This document shows, in pieces, positions 10,258 through 22,297 of a stretch of DNA of 64,000 bases; position 1 is the first letter of the stretch; each line of letters starts with the position of its first letter. The notes under the pieces were generated by a model that saw only the letters and a program-made list of their open reading frames with translations, did not search any database and was not told where the DNA came from. A program made the translations under genes and the position numbers. This DNA is from Phialophora verrucosa (taxonomy: Eukaryota; Ascomycota; Eurotiomycetes; Chaetothyriales; Herpotrichiellaceae), in the NCBI GenBank assembly GCA_002099365.1, contig MSED01000006.1, forward strand, positions 1,798,001 through 1,862,000, in the 5' to 3' direction.

Positions 10258-13200
10258 ATGATTCCCATCATATCCAAGGAGGAATGAACATCACATTGAC
10301 GAGCCAAAGAAGAATTCTAAAGTTCTAAGTTTTTATTCCTCTCCGACCGTCTTTACATAGTCCGACGTAGTTGCCTGAGGTCAGATACGCTGATCTCAGT
10401 CGAAAGAACGTTCGCTGAAGGCATTTCGCTGACACGACCAGCCAGACATCTCCCCACATTCATCAAAGGACCATTGCCAGTCGTCTGCTGTGACACCGGC
10501 TCAATGCCGTGGCTTCTCCTCCCTCTTCGATACCTCATGTGTTTCGGCAGGCTCAAACATCTACATGGCGCCGAATGTATCGTTGCGAACCTCGACAACT
10601 AGACACTGCGGACCGGCACGAGACTCGCTCATGCGAAGTGAGCACCAGGCCGAGGTCTCACACCACCCTCCGGCCTCGAACGGTATTCACATTGAAGCCA
10701 AAGGGATGGATTCTTGTGTTTGACAGCGGTATTGGGACGCCATGTTGGATAATGGGCGGACGAGACGCGACATCGCCAAAGCAGTTGCGGTGAGGTCGGA
10801 AGGACCAACACAATATGTCCAGTGCTTCGAACGGAACCTCGACCGTCATGGTACACGGCCATCAGTAAAGGGAGGTGGCAAGGCCAAGTCCAGATCCAGG
10901 AATGGGCAAATTCTGTGCTCGGTATGGCGAGTACTGGAGAAGACTCTGTATTCACAGATGCACACGCGCCGACAGATTCGATTAAGTTGGGGTCATACTT
11001 CCCGAAGCTGAGCGTGTGGTGGTCATGAATGAGCTCTTAGATCAGATTGACCTCTACATACTCCGTCCGGAGTACGAAGTGGGCTTACCTCGTACAGAGG
11101 AAGTTGGCCGCACTATGGCGCGAAAGGTCTCGTGGAAGTGCGATCGAGCAGCGCCTTCTTATGGCGGGGTCGAGGAGAACGCGGGCGCCTCGCCCATGCG
11201 GCAATAGATGCTGTGTGCTTAGGGTGTGTCCATTCTCAGTCTCCTATGTAAGCCCCTTCTACATTTAGAGGGAGAGCTTTCGTTTTCGGAAAGTAGGAGC
11301 TACGACGTCGCACGCGCTGCTGGGTGTGTTTGCTGACGAGCTCGAGGGCCGAGGGATGGTTCTGCTGAGCTCGAAGGTCGACCTTGCGCGGTCAGCCGCG
11401 GCGGGACAACGAATACGAAGGTTGATATCAACCCGAGAAGCCGGGTTCGCCTAATTTCAGCTGATTGTGAACCTTAGCTTAGCTTTTTGATGCAAACTTC
11501 CAAGAAAAATCCTTGTATCCCGGCCTGCTCGAGCAAAGCATGGCACAGTCGGCACTTGCGTTGTTGGCCGTGTAAGCGCCACGGACCTGCAACGTCAAAC
11601 ACATCGTTGCCCATTCCAAGTAACGGCCGGGACTAACTACACGGTAGGCATGCACATTATATGTCAAAATCTGGGCGAGGCCGTGGCGCCGTAGTCCCCG
11701 TGTCGTCATGATCTCAAGCAGCTCGTTACAGCTCGTAGCTCGCGCCCGTACTCGTAGTATTTGCATAGAAGGATCAAAGGCTGAGCTGACCATCCCCGGA
11801 AGCGGATGATTAGCTTCGCCGTCCCAGCCACCGAACGGCGAACCCCGCGATATGCTGATCTCCACTTGTCGGCGCTAGCGTGACGCGCTAGGCACGCGAA
11901 CAAAAAAGGGATCGGCCTGACGCGGCGCGCGGCGTGCTCACTCTGTCAACAGTGTTGATCCGAGGAATTGAATCCTCAAGGAAAACGGAACTTGATTGAA
12001 TTTGTGTGTGAAAGTATTCTACGAGGGGTTGCTGTTTCGGTCGTCCATTCTTTTGTCAAATTGCACTGCCGGATGGAAGACGCGGAAACACAAAGTTCCC
12101 GGAGGAGAAGAAAATTTGGGGTACCGAGTACAGTCCTCGTAAATTGATCGCGTCCCCCCAGCCCGACCTCGGCGTTCGTGTCTCGCGTGCTCATTTCCCG
12201 CCCGCGCATGAATTTCCACATCTGCACGCACTTCTGGACGGGAACATACGGGGTGAGATCGCCCTATGGATCGGGGTCTGGTTTGATCACTCGACCAAGG
12301 AACGGCTTGTGCAGGGAGGCTACTCGTGTGACCATCGCGTAACATTGTTGCATTTGCTCGCAATAGTCCGCGTCTAATGAGGAAAAGAGCATCAACAACA
12401 ATCGGGCAGCATGTCCCTCTATCGATGAAAGCATGCAACGTGTCTCGCTTATCCTGCAGCGACGTGCACAACAAATGCATGGTCACGTTTCGGTTGGATA
12501 TGTATTCCATGGCCTATCCTGTTTGCCCGTTCAAGACTACTCTGCTTAGTAGAGCACAGATTGCGCAAAGTGTCTCTTCGTACGAGGTACAGAGTAGCTG
12601 ATAGACATTATGGACGGTGCCTCCTATGACTAGGGAAGTGGCACATGTTCTCGCCTGAGAAATGGAAGTCTGCGGAAGAAGGTACAGTAGCACGGATAGA
12701 TACTCCGATCAGGTTACTGCTACGAGGTACATATCCTGCCGCTCGCCCCATAAAGTGCATGCAGAAAAAGCAACCCGAAAGGCCTGTTCAAGCTGACCGG
12801 CGTCTCGCCAAAGCCGCAGGGCGGGACATTTGACGTAGTGCTCTACATGATCGAGTCTCAAACCAGCTCATCAACCGGCAGTGGCGCAGCACTAATCGAT
12901 GCCTCAAATTTCAGGCGTGCATTTGTCACTTCAATCAAGACTCAGCCAGCCGGGCAAGCTGGGCAGAAGGATGATCGTGTGCCCCCCGTCGGCGAAGCAC
13001 GTGATATTGGCTCGCGTCGAGCACTCGAAGCAAAGCAATAGAGCGGCATCGTGGAAAGTAACGACACGTGATGATTGATGGATTGGTAATGTTTGTTTGA
13101 TTCTGAGCTATCTACTTTCAGCTACGTACTTCAGCTCCTCCTGTTGTTCGAGGTGATCCGGTGGAATTAACGAGATGTCGACGTTGGTCGAGGACAGGCC

Positions 13201-13534
13201 GTAGGCATGATCGACTTGATCATACCAGATAGTTGATGCAAAAGCAACGCATAGCACAGAGTACTCAATAACACGTAGACACGCAAAGAGTCTTTCCCAC
13301 CTTCCGTTGCCTGGGCAATTGATGCTTTGCTTTCCCGGATATCCAGCTCCAGTGGTATTTCAAGCTCAAAGACATTGACCCTCCTTTTTGGGTCGTTCCT
13401 GCATTGTTGCTGAGAAAAGGAAATTTTGTATGCCAGTCGTAACAATTCGAATTGGGTCATGACACAGCTATGCAAGTGTCTGTTGGCGGTTCATCGTAGC
13501 AGTGATTAATGTCGGTAGTCGACAACGCAATCTT
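10258..13534. other. long gene-poor stretch (3.3 kb)
   Basis: No convincing gene is visible. Many short open frames occur on both strands, none with a recognisable domain, a plausible splice chain or family-like composition. A partly palindromic GTAC-rich element lies at 11058-11076 (ATACTCCGTCCGGAGTACG) and CGTACGAGGTAC occurs near 12579. The sequence is not AT-rich and shows no transposon remnants that I can see. A long non-coding transcript or a fast-evolving gene cannot be excluded. Confidence 0.4.
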
Positions 13535-14672
13535 TCATGATCTTGGGATGAGTTCGTCACCAAGTTGGAGTGCCAGCCCTTTGCTGCTCGGTGTCTTTCG
13601 TTGCAAAGTTGGACTTCCAGAGGGAGGCTGCATTGAATCAAAGTTCAAGCTTCTCTTGGAGAAGCGGCTTGGTGTCTGCGTAATGTTGGGAGTCCGCCAC
13701 TGGGCCGGTGCGGGTGAAGGAGTGACATTACAGAAGTCAGCAAGGTTGAAATTTTGACCTGGCGTTTGCAGAGCGCCATTGAATAACCCGAGGTGGGTGC
13801 CTGGTGTCGTCATGACTGAAGATGGAAGATGTGAGTGTTGTGACGGCGGCGTAGAGGGTGGCTCCTTGGAGGAATCAGAGGGTCGGTGGAAGTGAGCAGC
13901 CGGCGAGCGGGACGGTGAATTCGCCAAATACAGCAGAAGATCAGCTCCCGAGCTTTTCGTGTTGGGATTGAGGAAACGCTTAGTAGGCGGGGGAGTGCGA
14001 GGAGGGGACGAGGACAGGATACTGCTTGAGGGTTCGTGGCCAAATGCTGGCATGTCATGGTCATCGTCGTCAGAATGAGCATCAAACATAGGAGAGTCAT
14101 CAATCGGATTATGCATGCTAGCAGACTCGGTGCGAAGTAAGGTATGCTCGTGGAAAGACTGCGTTCGGTTCAAGACAGGAGAAGATTGTGGCAGGCCGTG
14201 ATCTTGCTTCCATGTCGAGGCGGATGATTGTCTCTCGAGACCGGTGGTCGAGTTGGAACGGACTCTCTTTCTCGCGCCAAAGGGAGGTTCAGGCACTTTG
14301 AAGGTTGCATTCGAGGGCTTAGAGAATCGGTTATCTGCAATCGACGATGTGGCGACGAACTCGTCGTCGGATGAGGTGTCGATGACAAGGTCTTCTTCAA
14401 GAAACGGTCGCTTCCTCTTCAGCTTTTCGGTGAACTCGGGTTCAATGGAGGAGAGGGTTCGATCTTGCCAGCCGTTTTGGGCTTTGAAGCTGGCAAAAGC
14501 CAAACAGTCTTGAAGATTTCGAGCAACCTAAGGGTAAATCCCAGTCAGCGTTGAGCAGGGTCGAGTGAGATGGCCGGTGGGTTGAAGGCTGGGTTACCTT
14601 CGCAATTTCCACTCTCCGCATCACCTTCTCAGCTACTTGAGCTGCAGCAAAAGGATGCTGTTGGGAGTTCAT
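13535..14672 (-). CDS. probable WHI5/NRM1-like (GTB-motif) cell-cycle regulator
   Basis: Two exons (14672-14598, 14527-13535) are joined across a 70-bp intron with a GTAACC donor, GCTGAC branch and TTAG acceptor, giving 355 aa. Near residues 26-50 lies VARNLQDCLAFASFKAQNGW followed by LSSIEPEF and LKRKRP; this short helical motif resembles the element by which Whi5 and Nrm1 bind SBF/MBF G1/S transcription complexes. The rest is disordered and rich in Ser-Pro and Thr-Pro sites, which suits CDK control. Two conserved-looking patches follow: GADLLLYLANSPS and NFNLADFCNVTPSPAPAQW. An alternative start at 14702 adds ten residues. The family call rests on remembered motif shape and is moderate; a Stb1-like protein is the main alternative. 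Confidence 0.62.
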
Positions 14673-14702
14673 GTTGTTGCAATAATCCCGAGAGGCCAAC
14701 AT

Positions 14703-17349
14703 GGAGGGAGTACTCTGAAGGTATAAGAAGGAGAAAAGGGTAAGGATTTTGTCAAATATGTGGTGTTGCCCCGAAACGTCAATGCGCAGGCTAGCAAAGA
14801 ATTGAAGTCGAGCTGGTTTAATTCCTGCGATGGATCCAGACTCGGACTGGCAATTCGTGGGGCCACGGACCAGGGTTAGGCGGGTATCGACCTGTCCTAT
14901 TGTCGTACTGGCGGGCAATGCTGTTCACTGATGGATCGAGGCCATGCTGAAGGATTAATGGGAGGAGGCGAGCGACAACATAGGAAGAACGCAGCTGAGT
15001 GAACGGGAAGACAGCAGTCAGGAATGCTCCAAGTTAAGACAGGCAAGGAACGTGGTGGTTGTCCTTACCAGGTAAATTCCTGTGCTAGAGGAGGCAGTCA
15101 GAGCGGCAAGTGACGAGGGGTGCCCTCCGAGCACTTGACTGAGGCCGTCCATCTGAAGCTCCAGCTCGTCTGTGGCTGGTGATGGCACCTCATCATTGGC
15201 TCTTTTCCACGCTGCTAAGCATGGCCTACGGTTAACTGAGACTCTACTTCGAGCCTACCGACTGGCTCTGAGATTGGCCGCTGCAGGTCGCATGCATTTC
15301 TTTGCAGCTTGCTCCAGCGAGCCCAGCCATAGGCGTCGACCAGGACACATCCATTTCAAACCCACGTTTGACCACGACCCAATGACGCCTGAAAACGGGC
15401 TCCTCTCCTCTTAGTTCCTTAATCAAGTCTGTCCCTCGATCTGGCGGTTGCAGATACCAGACCACAGCAGGTTTCTATTCTTTTTCGCCTCGGATATTCG
15501 GGTCAGCGCCTGTCATGCCGGATTCTCGGGCTTTGTCACTGTTGGCCTGAGGATGGCTTTTGCCGGGACTTGATATCTTGGAACATTCTATGATAGCGCA
15601 GGGGCTAGTTGCTGAGCTGTCATTTGTACCGAGAACCCTGGATGTCATCCCTTTCTTCCGCGCTGTCAGTGATAATTCTAAATTATATCGAGCCCGCCAA
15701 CTTCACTGGGGGAAGAAGACAGCCTGCCTAAAGAGGCGTAGCGTTCAGGTCCCGAACTCAGGAACAAGGCACAAACAACGGAGTATGAGATGACTAAACC
15801 AATCTTGTTTCATGCCAGCACTCTCCCAGCCAACGCCACTGGTGTTAATATATACTGTGTATTGCCTCGACAGAGATTATCCTGGTGTCGAGCCTTCGTG
15901 CTCACCCGGCCATCTGGTGGTCAGAGGTCAGGAGACGTGCTCTGTGCCTACTGTGTAAGTACGATCCCACAACCGCTTCGGAATTTCTGTGGGCGATATA
16001 TCCCCTGGGGGTGCATGCGATGAAATTAAGGACACAAAAATATCTGTTCTTTAACTTACCATACCTCTGCCTCGGAGTTTCCACACGGTACGGAGTACGT
16101 TGAAAACATCCCGGGCGACGGAAGTGATCCTGCCTTGCATCATATTGGTGCTGAATCTCTTGGATTGTCTTCGAGGTGTTGGCGGTAGGCTGTCGAGGGA
16201 GGGTGTATCGAGATGGATCTGTGGTTGGCCGTAATCCTGAATGTGCCTTTCTTAGGAGGCATACCGCTGGATAGTTCACATTTGTGTTGCTGTCCTTCTT
16301 CTCTCATCCTGAGTCCAGGGCTAAAGGAAGGCTTGTTCATTGTGCTTTGCCCTTCTCATCGCTCCAACGGTCGGAACTTTTCATGGGAGCAACTGTGGCC
16401 GGCTGGCAGCCATCGACAGCAAGGAGAAAGAGGGCTTGCCAACCACCGATAATCTCTGGGCGCTGGCAGCGATAAGCTTAATCCACACAGTGGGCGCCAA
16501 CCGCACGTTCTCCAACGCTCAACTTCGACGTCATGGCTCGCCAAGGATGCAAGCCCAAGTCGTCCTTTCTCCGGGCACCAGTCCTGAAGAAGCTTAACTG
16601 CAGTGATTCAAGCCGCCGACAGGGGCAAGGCGCAGGTATTTCGCACTGAAGTTGGATTCTCAGCATGCGCATTTCCGTGTTTGCTCCCCACCTGTTATCA
16701 TTCAGCTGCAAGTCGACAGCAGCTTGCCAGCCTACCCGCCATCGCAAATTCTTGTTGCAGATCACGCTTTCCCGCACTCCACTGCCTACGAGTACCTTGT
16801 GCGTGCTTCTGGCGCTGGCGAATCGTTCCTGCTCCCTGCGACGCATGTCTCTTGTTTGAGCTTGCCGTGCTCCGTATTCGCTGGAGAGCTGCTTGTCCGT
16901 CCGCTGCTACCCAAATCGAGCGCTGCTGAGAGGATTGGCCAGTTGGCTTTGCAAAGCTCGAAGTCCGACCGGATAATGACACCTTGCCGTCGCTCCTCCT
17001 ACTGCGGCTACTAGTCGCTATTGTTGAAGTGAACTTCTCGTGCTCTCTCGTCTCACCTTCACACCACTGACCTCTTCACTGTCGCTCGTTTGTCCTGGAT
17101 AGTCTACAGATTGAGTTTGCTTTTTGGGTCTGCTGTGACACGCTCATACACTTCGGCTTCGCGGCCGCCAATCATCGTTTCGAAAAACCTCCATTGCACA
17201 TGCATGGGCTTGCGATCGTTACATCTTCCATCTCCAACTGGCCTTGAATCCGCGGGATCCTGGTCGTAGCATTGAGCTCAACCCTCGCATCACTGTACTA
17301 TCCATGTGCGAATTATAACGCCCTCACTTGCATCTCATCGCACACAGTC
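14703..17349. other. long intergenic region (2.6 kb)
   Basis: The region lies between two divergently transcribed genes and must hold both promoters. GGTACGGAGTACG occurs near 16086, another member of the GTAC-rich motif family. Open frames here overlap in several phases and carry no recognisable domain. No RNA gene is seen. Confidence 0.4.
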
Positions 17350-19973
17350 ATGCCGTTCTTCAAAGAGCTGCGCCGACGATCGAAAGCTAGTTTCCGAACT
17401 TCGGATTCCTCAACAGAATCGAATGGTACAGTGCCAACCGCCAAATCCTCGTCCACCCTCAATTCCACGCCAGGAAGCACAACACCGCCATCCACCTACA
17501 ATGCCAATGGATCGGCTCATAACGTTCTGGGCAACGTTAAGAGCAATGGCGACACCCCGCCTCCGATCCCTCAGAGACCAAGTGTCATAGTGCCAGGTTC
17601 AAATCGAAACAGTATGATAGTAAGAAGAGCGGCTACACCGGAGACAAGGGAGCTCACTGAGGCTGACTTGACATAGGCTCTATCTCCGTCTGGCTCTAAT
17701 GGCACGATACGAGTACCACCACCGACTTCTGCCTACGCCCCCAGGGTGACATCGATCTTGGACAACTCTGTGGTAGGTAGCAACGCGACGGACATAGGAT
17801 AACAAGCTCATATGCGGAAAACAGGTCCACCACAAGCTGCTGTTGGTGAATGGAGAAATAGGCGATCCCAACCAGAAGCCTATGGATGGCAATTTAACCG
17901 TTCACCACGACAAGGACGGACAGGCCTTCCCACCGACCAATTGGCCAGTTTCAGATTCATACTTCAAGGCGTTGATCTACCTGTCACCCGGCTGGAATAG
18001 AATACGCTTCGACTTTACGTCACCAGCATTGAGCCATCACAGCACCGGGGCCACCCCTACGATGCACTCCTCCTACATGATGCTAAACTACCTTCCATTG
18101 AATAGCGCACCGCCTTTGCAACTGGTGATCCTTGTTGGCAAGGATTCTCCCTGCACATACGATGCAGTTCCTCAGAGGATACAGCATGAAGGCAATGATC
18201 TGTCAATGGCCATTAGGAAATTCCGTATGGCTGCTCATTTGTGGCAGACATTCACGGCCGAGCAGATGTATCGACACAAGTTCGGCCGCAGATGTTTCAG
18301 ATTTGAAGAAGAGTGGCAGACGGGCACACTTTCCATACGCGACTGGGAGACCGGAACCATGAAAAATGAGACTAGGATTCATGTCGTGCGCTCGGACAAG
18401 ACTACCGCAGAACTGCAGGGCCTTGAGTACGCCCAGCAATATGGTCCGGCGGCCAAGAAAGGAGACTTGTACTCGATCGCCGCAGATGCAGTCAAGAAAC
18501 ATTTCAACATCCGACCTGGACAGAAGCAATATGTCGCCTGTCTGCTGCTCGACTCGCATTGGGATCCCGAGGCCCGCACAATCCGAGGACATGCTGCTCT
18601 GGGTGGCACAGGCGATGACCTGGGGCTTGCCATTTTCGGGTCTCACGCTCTTCAGAGCTACCCATCCTCCGTTGAAGAAGTAGTTCCAGCTTTCAGTGAC
18701 TGCACACGGACAGATACCAAATACGTCGCTAACGATTGCAATGAGTCGGGAAGCAGCTGGGAGGCAGCAAATATTGGCATTGGTGCTCATCTGCATGAAG
18801 TGGGCCACCTATTCGGCTGCCCACACCAAGAGAATGGAGTCATGCTCAGGGACTACGTCCGATTGAATCGAACTTTCCTAGTCAGGGAACCGTACTCGAC
18901 GAGAACCAAATCCCAAGGTCTCTCGATCTGTCGGCAAGAAGACGAATGCGCCTGGCATCGGCTTGACGTTCTGCGGTTTCGACATCACCCCTGCTTCAGG
19001 CTTCCAAGCGATGAATCTCTGCCACAAGACGACAGTGTCCAATACTTCCCAGTCGGAAACGGCAGTGTCATTTGTTCTGCAGCATCAGGAATATCCTTCG
19101 TCGAAATCCGGACGCCTGATGATGAATTATGCAGGCACTGGGTTGATTTCACCACCACCGATACTCGCCGCAGCATTATGCCCAGACAAGTTACCCTCGT
19201 AGAAGCCGATATTCGAGCGCGTCTCCCCGAGGACAAGAAGAAGGCCAAGATGTCTCTGACAATCTTCTGTGGCAGTTCCAGGAGTGAAAAGGTTGAAGAC
19301 CTGGAAGATCTTTTATCGAAAAAGAATATCGTCGCAATACCCCATGTGAGACAAGCACCGAAACGTGATGAAGGCTTGACAATGAACGCCTTCAACAATG
19401 TCGTCGGACTAGGCAAGTCGTTCGACACGCGGCTCGGCTTCCGAAGCAAGAAGTTGGGCCACTCTCAGCTGGAGGGTTCGCAACCGGAGGAACTGATCCT
19501 GGAGAGCACTCATCTACAGACCAAACTCCTGACCTCTGTCAAAGTGTATTCTGGATATGCACTTGACGGAATTGAGTTCTGCTATGAAGATGGCCATAGC
19601 CAGCTGTTCGGCAAGAGGGGAGGTAAGCCTGGTGGGGACGAGTTTTTCCTGGGTAAGCTTACCTTCCGCCGTGTACTGCATGTTCAATGCTCATATTTCT
19701 AGATACTCGGCGAGGAGAAATCATCTTGGGTTTCTACCTGCGTGCTGGTCTCTGGATTGACGGGATCGAGATCTTGACCAGCACCGGCCGAAGATCAGGT
19801 GTCTTTGGTAATGCAGCCGGTGGCTCGGGGTAAGTGCATCAGGCTAGCTGTGGTAGATAGGCTGACATCAAGAAAGGCATATTTTGATGGCCCCCCGAGG
19901 TTACAGCCTGGCAGGCATTGCTGGCAGTTGTGGATCGTGGGTCGATGGTTTCCAGATCATCATCACACGATAA
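17350..19973 (+). CDS. zinc metallopeptidase (YIL108W-like) with jacalin-like C-terminus
   Basis: Five exons (17350-17619, 17677-17772, 17825-19652, 19703-19829, 19877-19973) give 805 aa. Residues 446-456 read HEVGHLFGCPH, a full metzincin-type HExxHxxGxxH zinc site. It matches the fungal putative metallopeptidase family that includes yeast YIL108W. The first 120 residues are Ser/Thr/Pro-rich and start MPFFKELRRRSKASFR, with no signal peptide, so the protein is probably intracellular. The C-terminal part (about 665-805) has the repeated jacalin-like beta-prism pattern: VKVYSGYALDGIEFCYEDG, GEIILGFYLRAGLWIDGIEI and YSLAGIAGSCGSWVDGFQII, a likely sugar- or membrane-binding module. The last acceptor is AAAG. 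The substrate is unknown. Family and domain calls are strong; the N-terminal exons rest on splice signals. Confidence 0.87.
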
Positions 19974-20719
19974 TACGATTCCAGAAGACATTATACATCG
20001 GCGACGATCGCACACATACGATACCTCTAGCGATCGCATCTCTGAATTCGGGGAACGAACATGTTATCATCTCCAGCCGGCGATAATACTTTCAGTTGGC
20101 ATGGTACACGTCGATATCGGTCAGACTCGGATCATAACGACATTAATTTTATTTCACACTTGTACGAACTCAAATCATTGGGGGCGCACCATGGGCCATG
20201 CATACGATGACGGCAACAACACAGATACAGGCTAACAAAGGGACTATTCCAAAGTAATGGAGCTGTACAGACTCAAAAAATTGGAGAGGATGCCAAGTGT
20301 GTTTGGACGAGACATTTTGTAGCTGGTGAAAACCGGCGGATGAACAACGTCTCAGCGGAATGTACATGCTTTGCAACGATACCACATAGAGGAGGCCAGC
20401 ATTGCAAGGATTGTAGCGGATATATGGGCCTGCGAACCGCAGAATGCGCGCCCAGGACCTGGCACGCTTCTGTAAATAACACTAATGAACCCGAACCATC
20501 TCGTTCAACTTGAGAGAACGGCCACATCGGACATACAAAGATCCATTCCGCCCCATATATCATACTACCAGTGGAATCAAGGCACACGGTGCCTGAGGGA
20601 TGTGCCGGAAGGTCCTTGAATGGTAATTCTTCAACGTAACCTTTATGGAGGATGCGTCTGCTGGTGATGTTTCACTTCTCACATAGAGAAGTCCGAATGA
20701 CGAAGGAAGCGGGCAAGAG
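19974..20719. other. intergenic between convergent genes
   Basis: The 746 bp are the 3' flanks of the metallopeptidase gene (plus) and the thioesterase gene (minus). Nothing recognisable is present. Confidence 0.4.
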
Positions 20720-21520
20720 CTATGATTCGACTTGGTGACTGAAGCTTGTGCGAGTTGCTTCGCCAGCTTGAGACTCATTGACCTGTGGTTTCAGCTCGTT
20801 CGTGATATTCTTCTCATCCTTCCAAGCAAGAGCGACAAACTTGGTGTGGCTGCCCCGCGCCACAATCTCGTTGTTCTTGTTCATGAATTTCACCGAGGTG
20901 TATGCCAGGGTTTTCCCAACTAGCACCAAGTCAGTCAGCGACATTTCAGTCCCAGGCAGGGCCAGATCGGAGTGTAGCGTACATTTATCACAGATGACTT
21001 CTCCTTTCACGAGGTCGCCTATTTTCCCGCCGGCGTTGAGGTAAGTGACACTCAAATCGGTCGAGACGCCAGTTGAATAGAGTCCCCGAGATGCCAGGGC
21101 GAGAGAACCACTGGTGTCGACCATTGTGGCGAGCGTAGCGCCATGGAGGATGCCGAGTCGGTTTGTATGCTGCTTTTCGATGGGCAGCTCGAAGTTCACT
21201 TTACCCGGTTCAGCGGATGTGATCCGCATCTAACCACAGTGCTTCAGTTCAAGGTTTGTAAAGAGCCTCTCGACGTCCTCTCCCCTAGAAAGGCGCGAGC
21301 TCTGCGCATATACAAACCAGCGGCGGTGTACTTACACCATCTATCAACCTGTTGCCATCTTAGTCCAAAATTTCTTGCATAGCTTTGATCAGCCTTACCG
21401 TGGTTCAACACCTGAAGTCGCGCGAAATGATTCCCATACCTAAATCTAATGAGCCTCCCTCGTGCGATAGCTAGCCGTCACCCAAAGGCTTACCGACCGC
21501 ACAAACTTCAGCGCCGACAT
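20720..21520 (-). CDS. hot-dog fold acyl-CoA thioesterase (ACOT13-like)
   Basis: 4HBT-family thioesterases hydrolyse acyl-CoA to free acid and CoA; the ACOT13-like branch acts in mitochondria or cytosol. Five exons fit: 21520-21494, 21439-21399, a 13-nt microexon 21348-21336, 21229-20983 and 20919-20720, giving 175 aa. The start reads MSALKFVRSVWESF, and the microexon supplies RLIDG between SGVEP and MRITSAEPG. The core has NRLGILHGATLATMVDTSG, where HGA replaces the commoner HGG, then STDLSVTYL and KTLAYTSVKF. The last intron (20982-20920, 63 bp) is in frame and open; removing it gives GEVICDKFGKTLAYTS, which fits the family better. The C-terminal 35 residues are hydrophilic and probably unstructured. 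Confidence 0.85.
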
Positions 21521-22297
21521 GGTCGCCTCGAGCTCCCAAAACCGACTCCGATGAAGTCCAATCACGCCCAGAAATGCGGGACGTCTGAAGCGACTAACAC
21601 TTGGATCGGGATGGCTGAGAAATCGCTGGTATCCGTCAAGCAAGCTCAACTGGATCTAGCCAACCAATGTCATAAAGTCTCAGATTGCACGGACATGAGA
21701 GCACCGTCTTTGATATCTCGGACGCTGCACCCGGATTGCGGTTGCTGTAATCTTAACACTCCACCGTACCGAATCTCGGACAGCTTGAACCTGCTTTTTA
21801 AAGTGGCTCTTCCCCCTTTACCTTTTCTCATTTGCTTTGCATTTATCTATCGAACGCCAAATTTGCCATAGCATCATCCTGAATAGTTTGTTTGTGGGAT
21901 GACTGGCTTCTACAGAATCCGTCGCCTTGACTGCCTTGTTACGGCAGGCCTCCTCTCGGACCCGAGCTGGTCGACGAATACGACAGGAGGCTAGTGCGGG
22001 CTGCAAGCGGCAAGTTGACTTCGACGGTTCAGCCAGTAAGATATCGTGTTCGCCCCCAGCACCCGTTGGATGTATGAGGGAGCCTATCAAGGATACGCAT
22101 TCATCCAGCTCCCTACAGCCAAAGTCCGACAAACTCCACGACCTTGGCCTTGCCTTGTGGCAAGCAGCCCGGATTTACCTTCGGCCCACAGCAGGAACGT
22201 GAAGCAACTTCAGAATAGAAATGATGGTTGCCTTCATCAAGAGGGCTCACTTAGCCTGCACCTAGGGAATACGATTGTGGGCAAGCGCCGGACAACC
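21521..22297. promoter_or_regulatory. divergent promoter region, thioesterase and Zn2Cys6 gene
   Basis: The 777 bp separate the start codons of the minus-strand thioesterase and the plus-strand transcription factor. The frame of the factor stays open upstream to 22046, but that extension is not conserved in character. No specific regulatory site is recognised. Confidence 0.35.

Noticed and set aside
10258..13534. Decayed transposon in the gene-poor stretch
   Set aside because: There is no AT-rich bias, reverse-transcriptase or transposase fragment, terminal repeat or target-site duplication that I can see.
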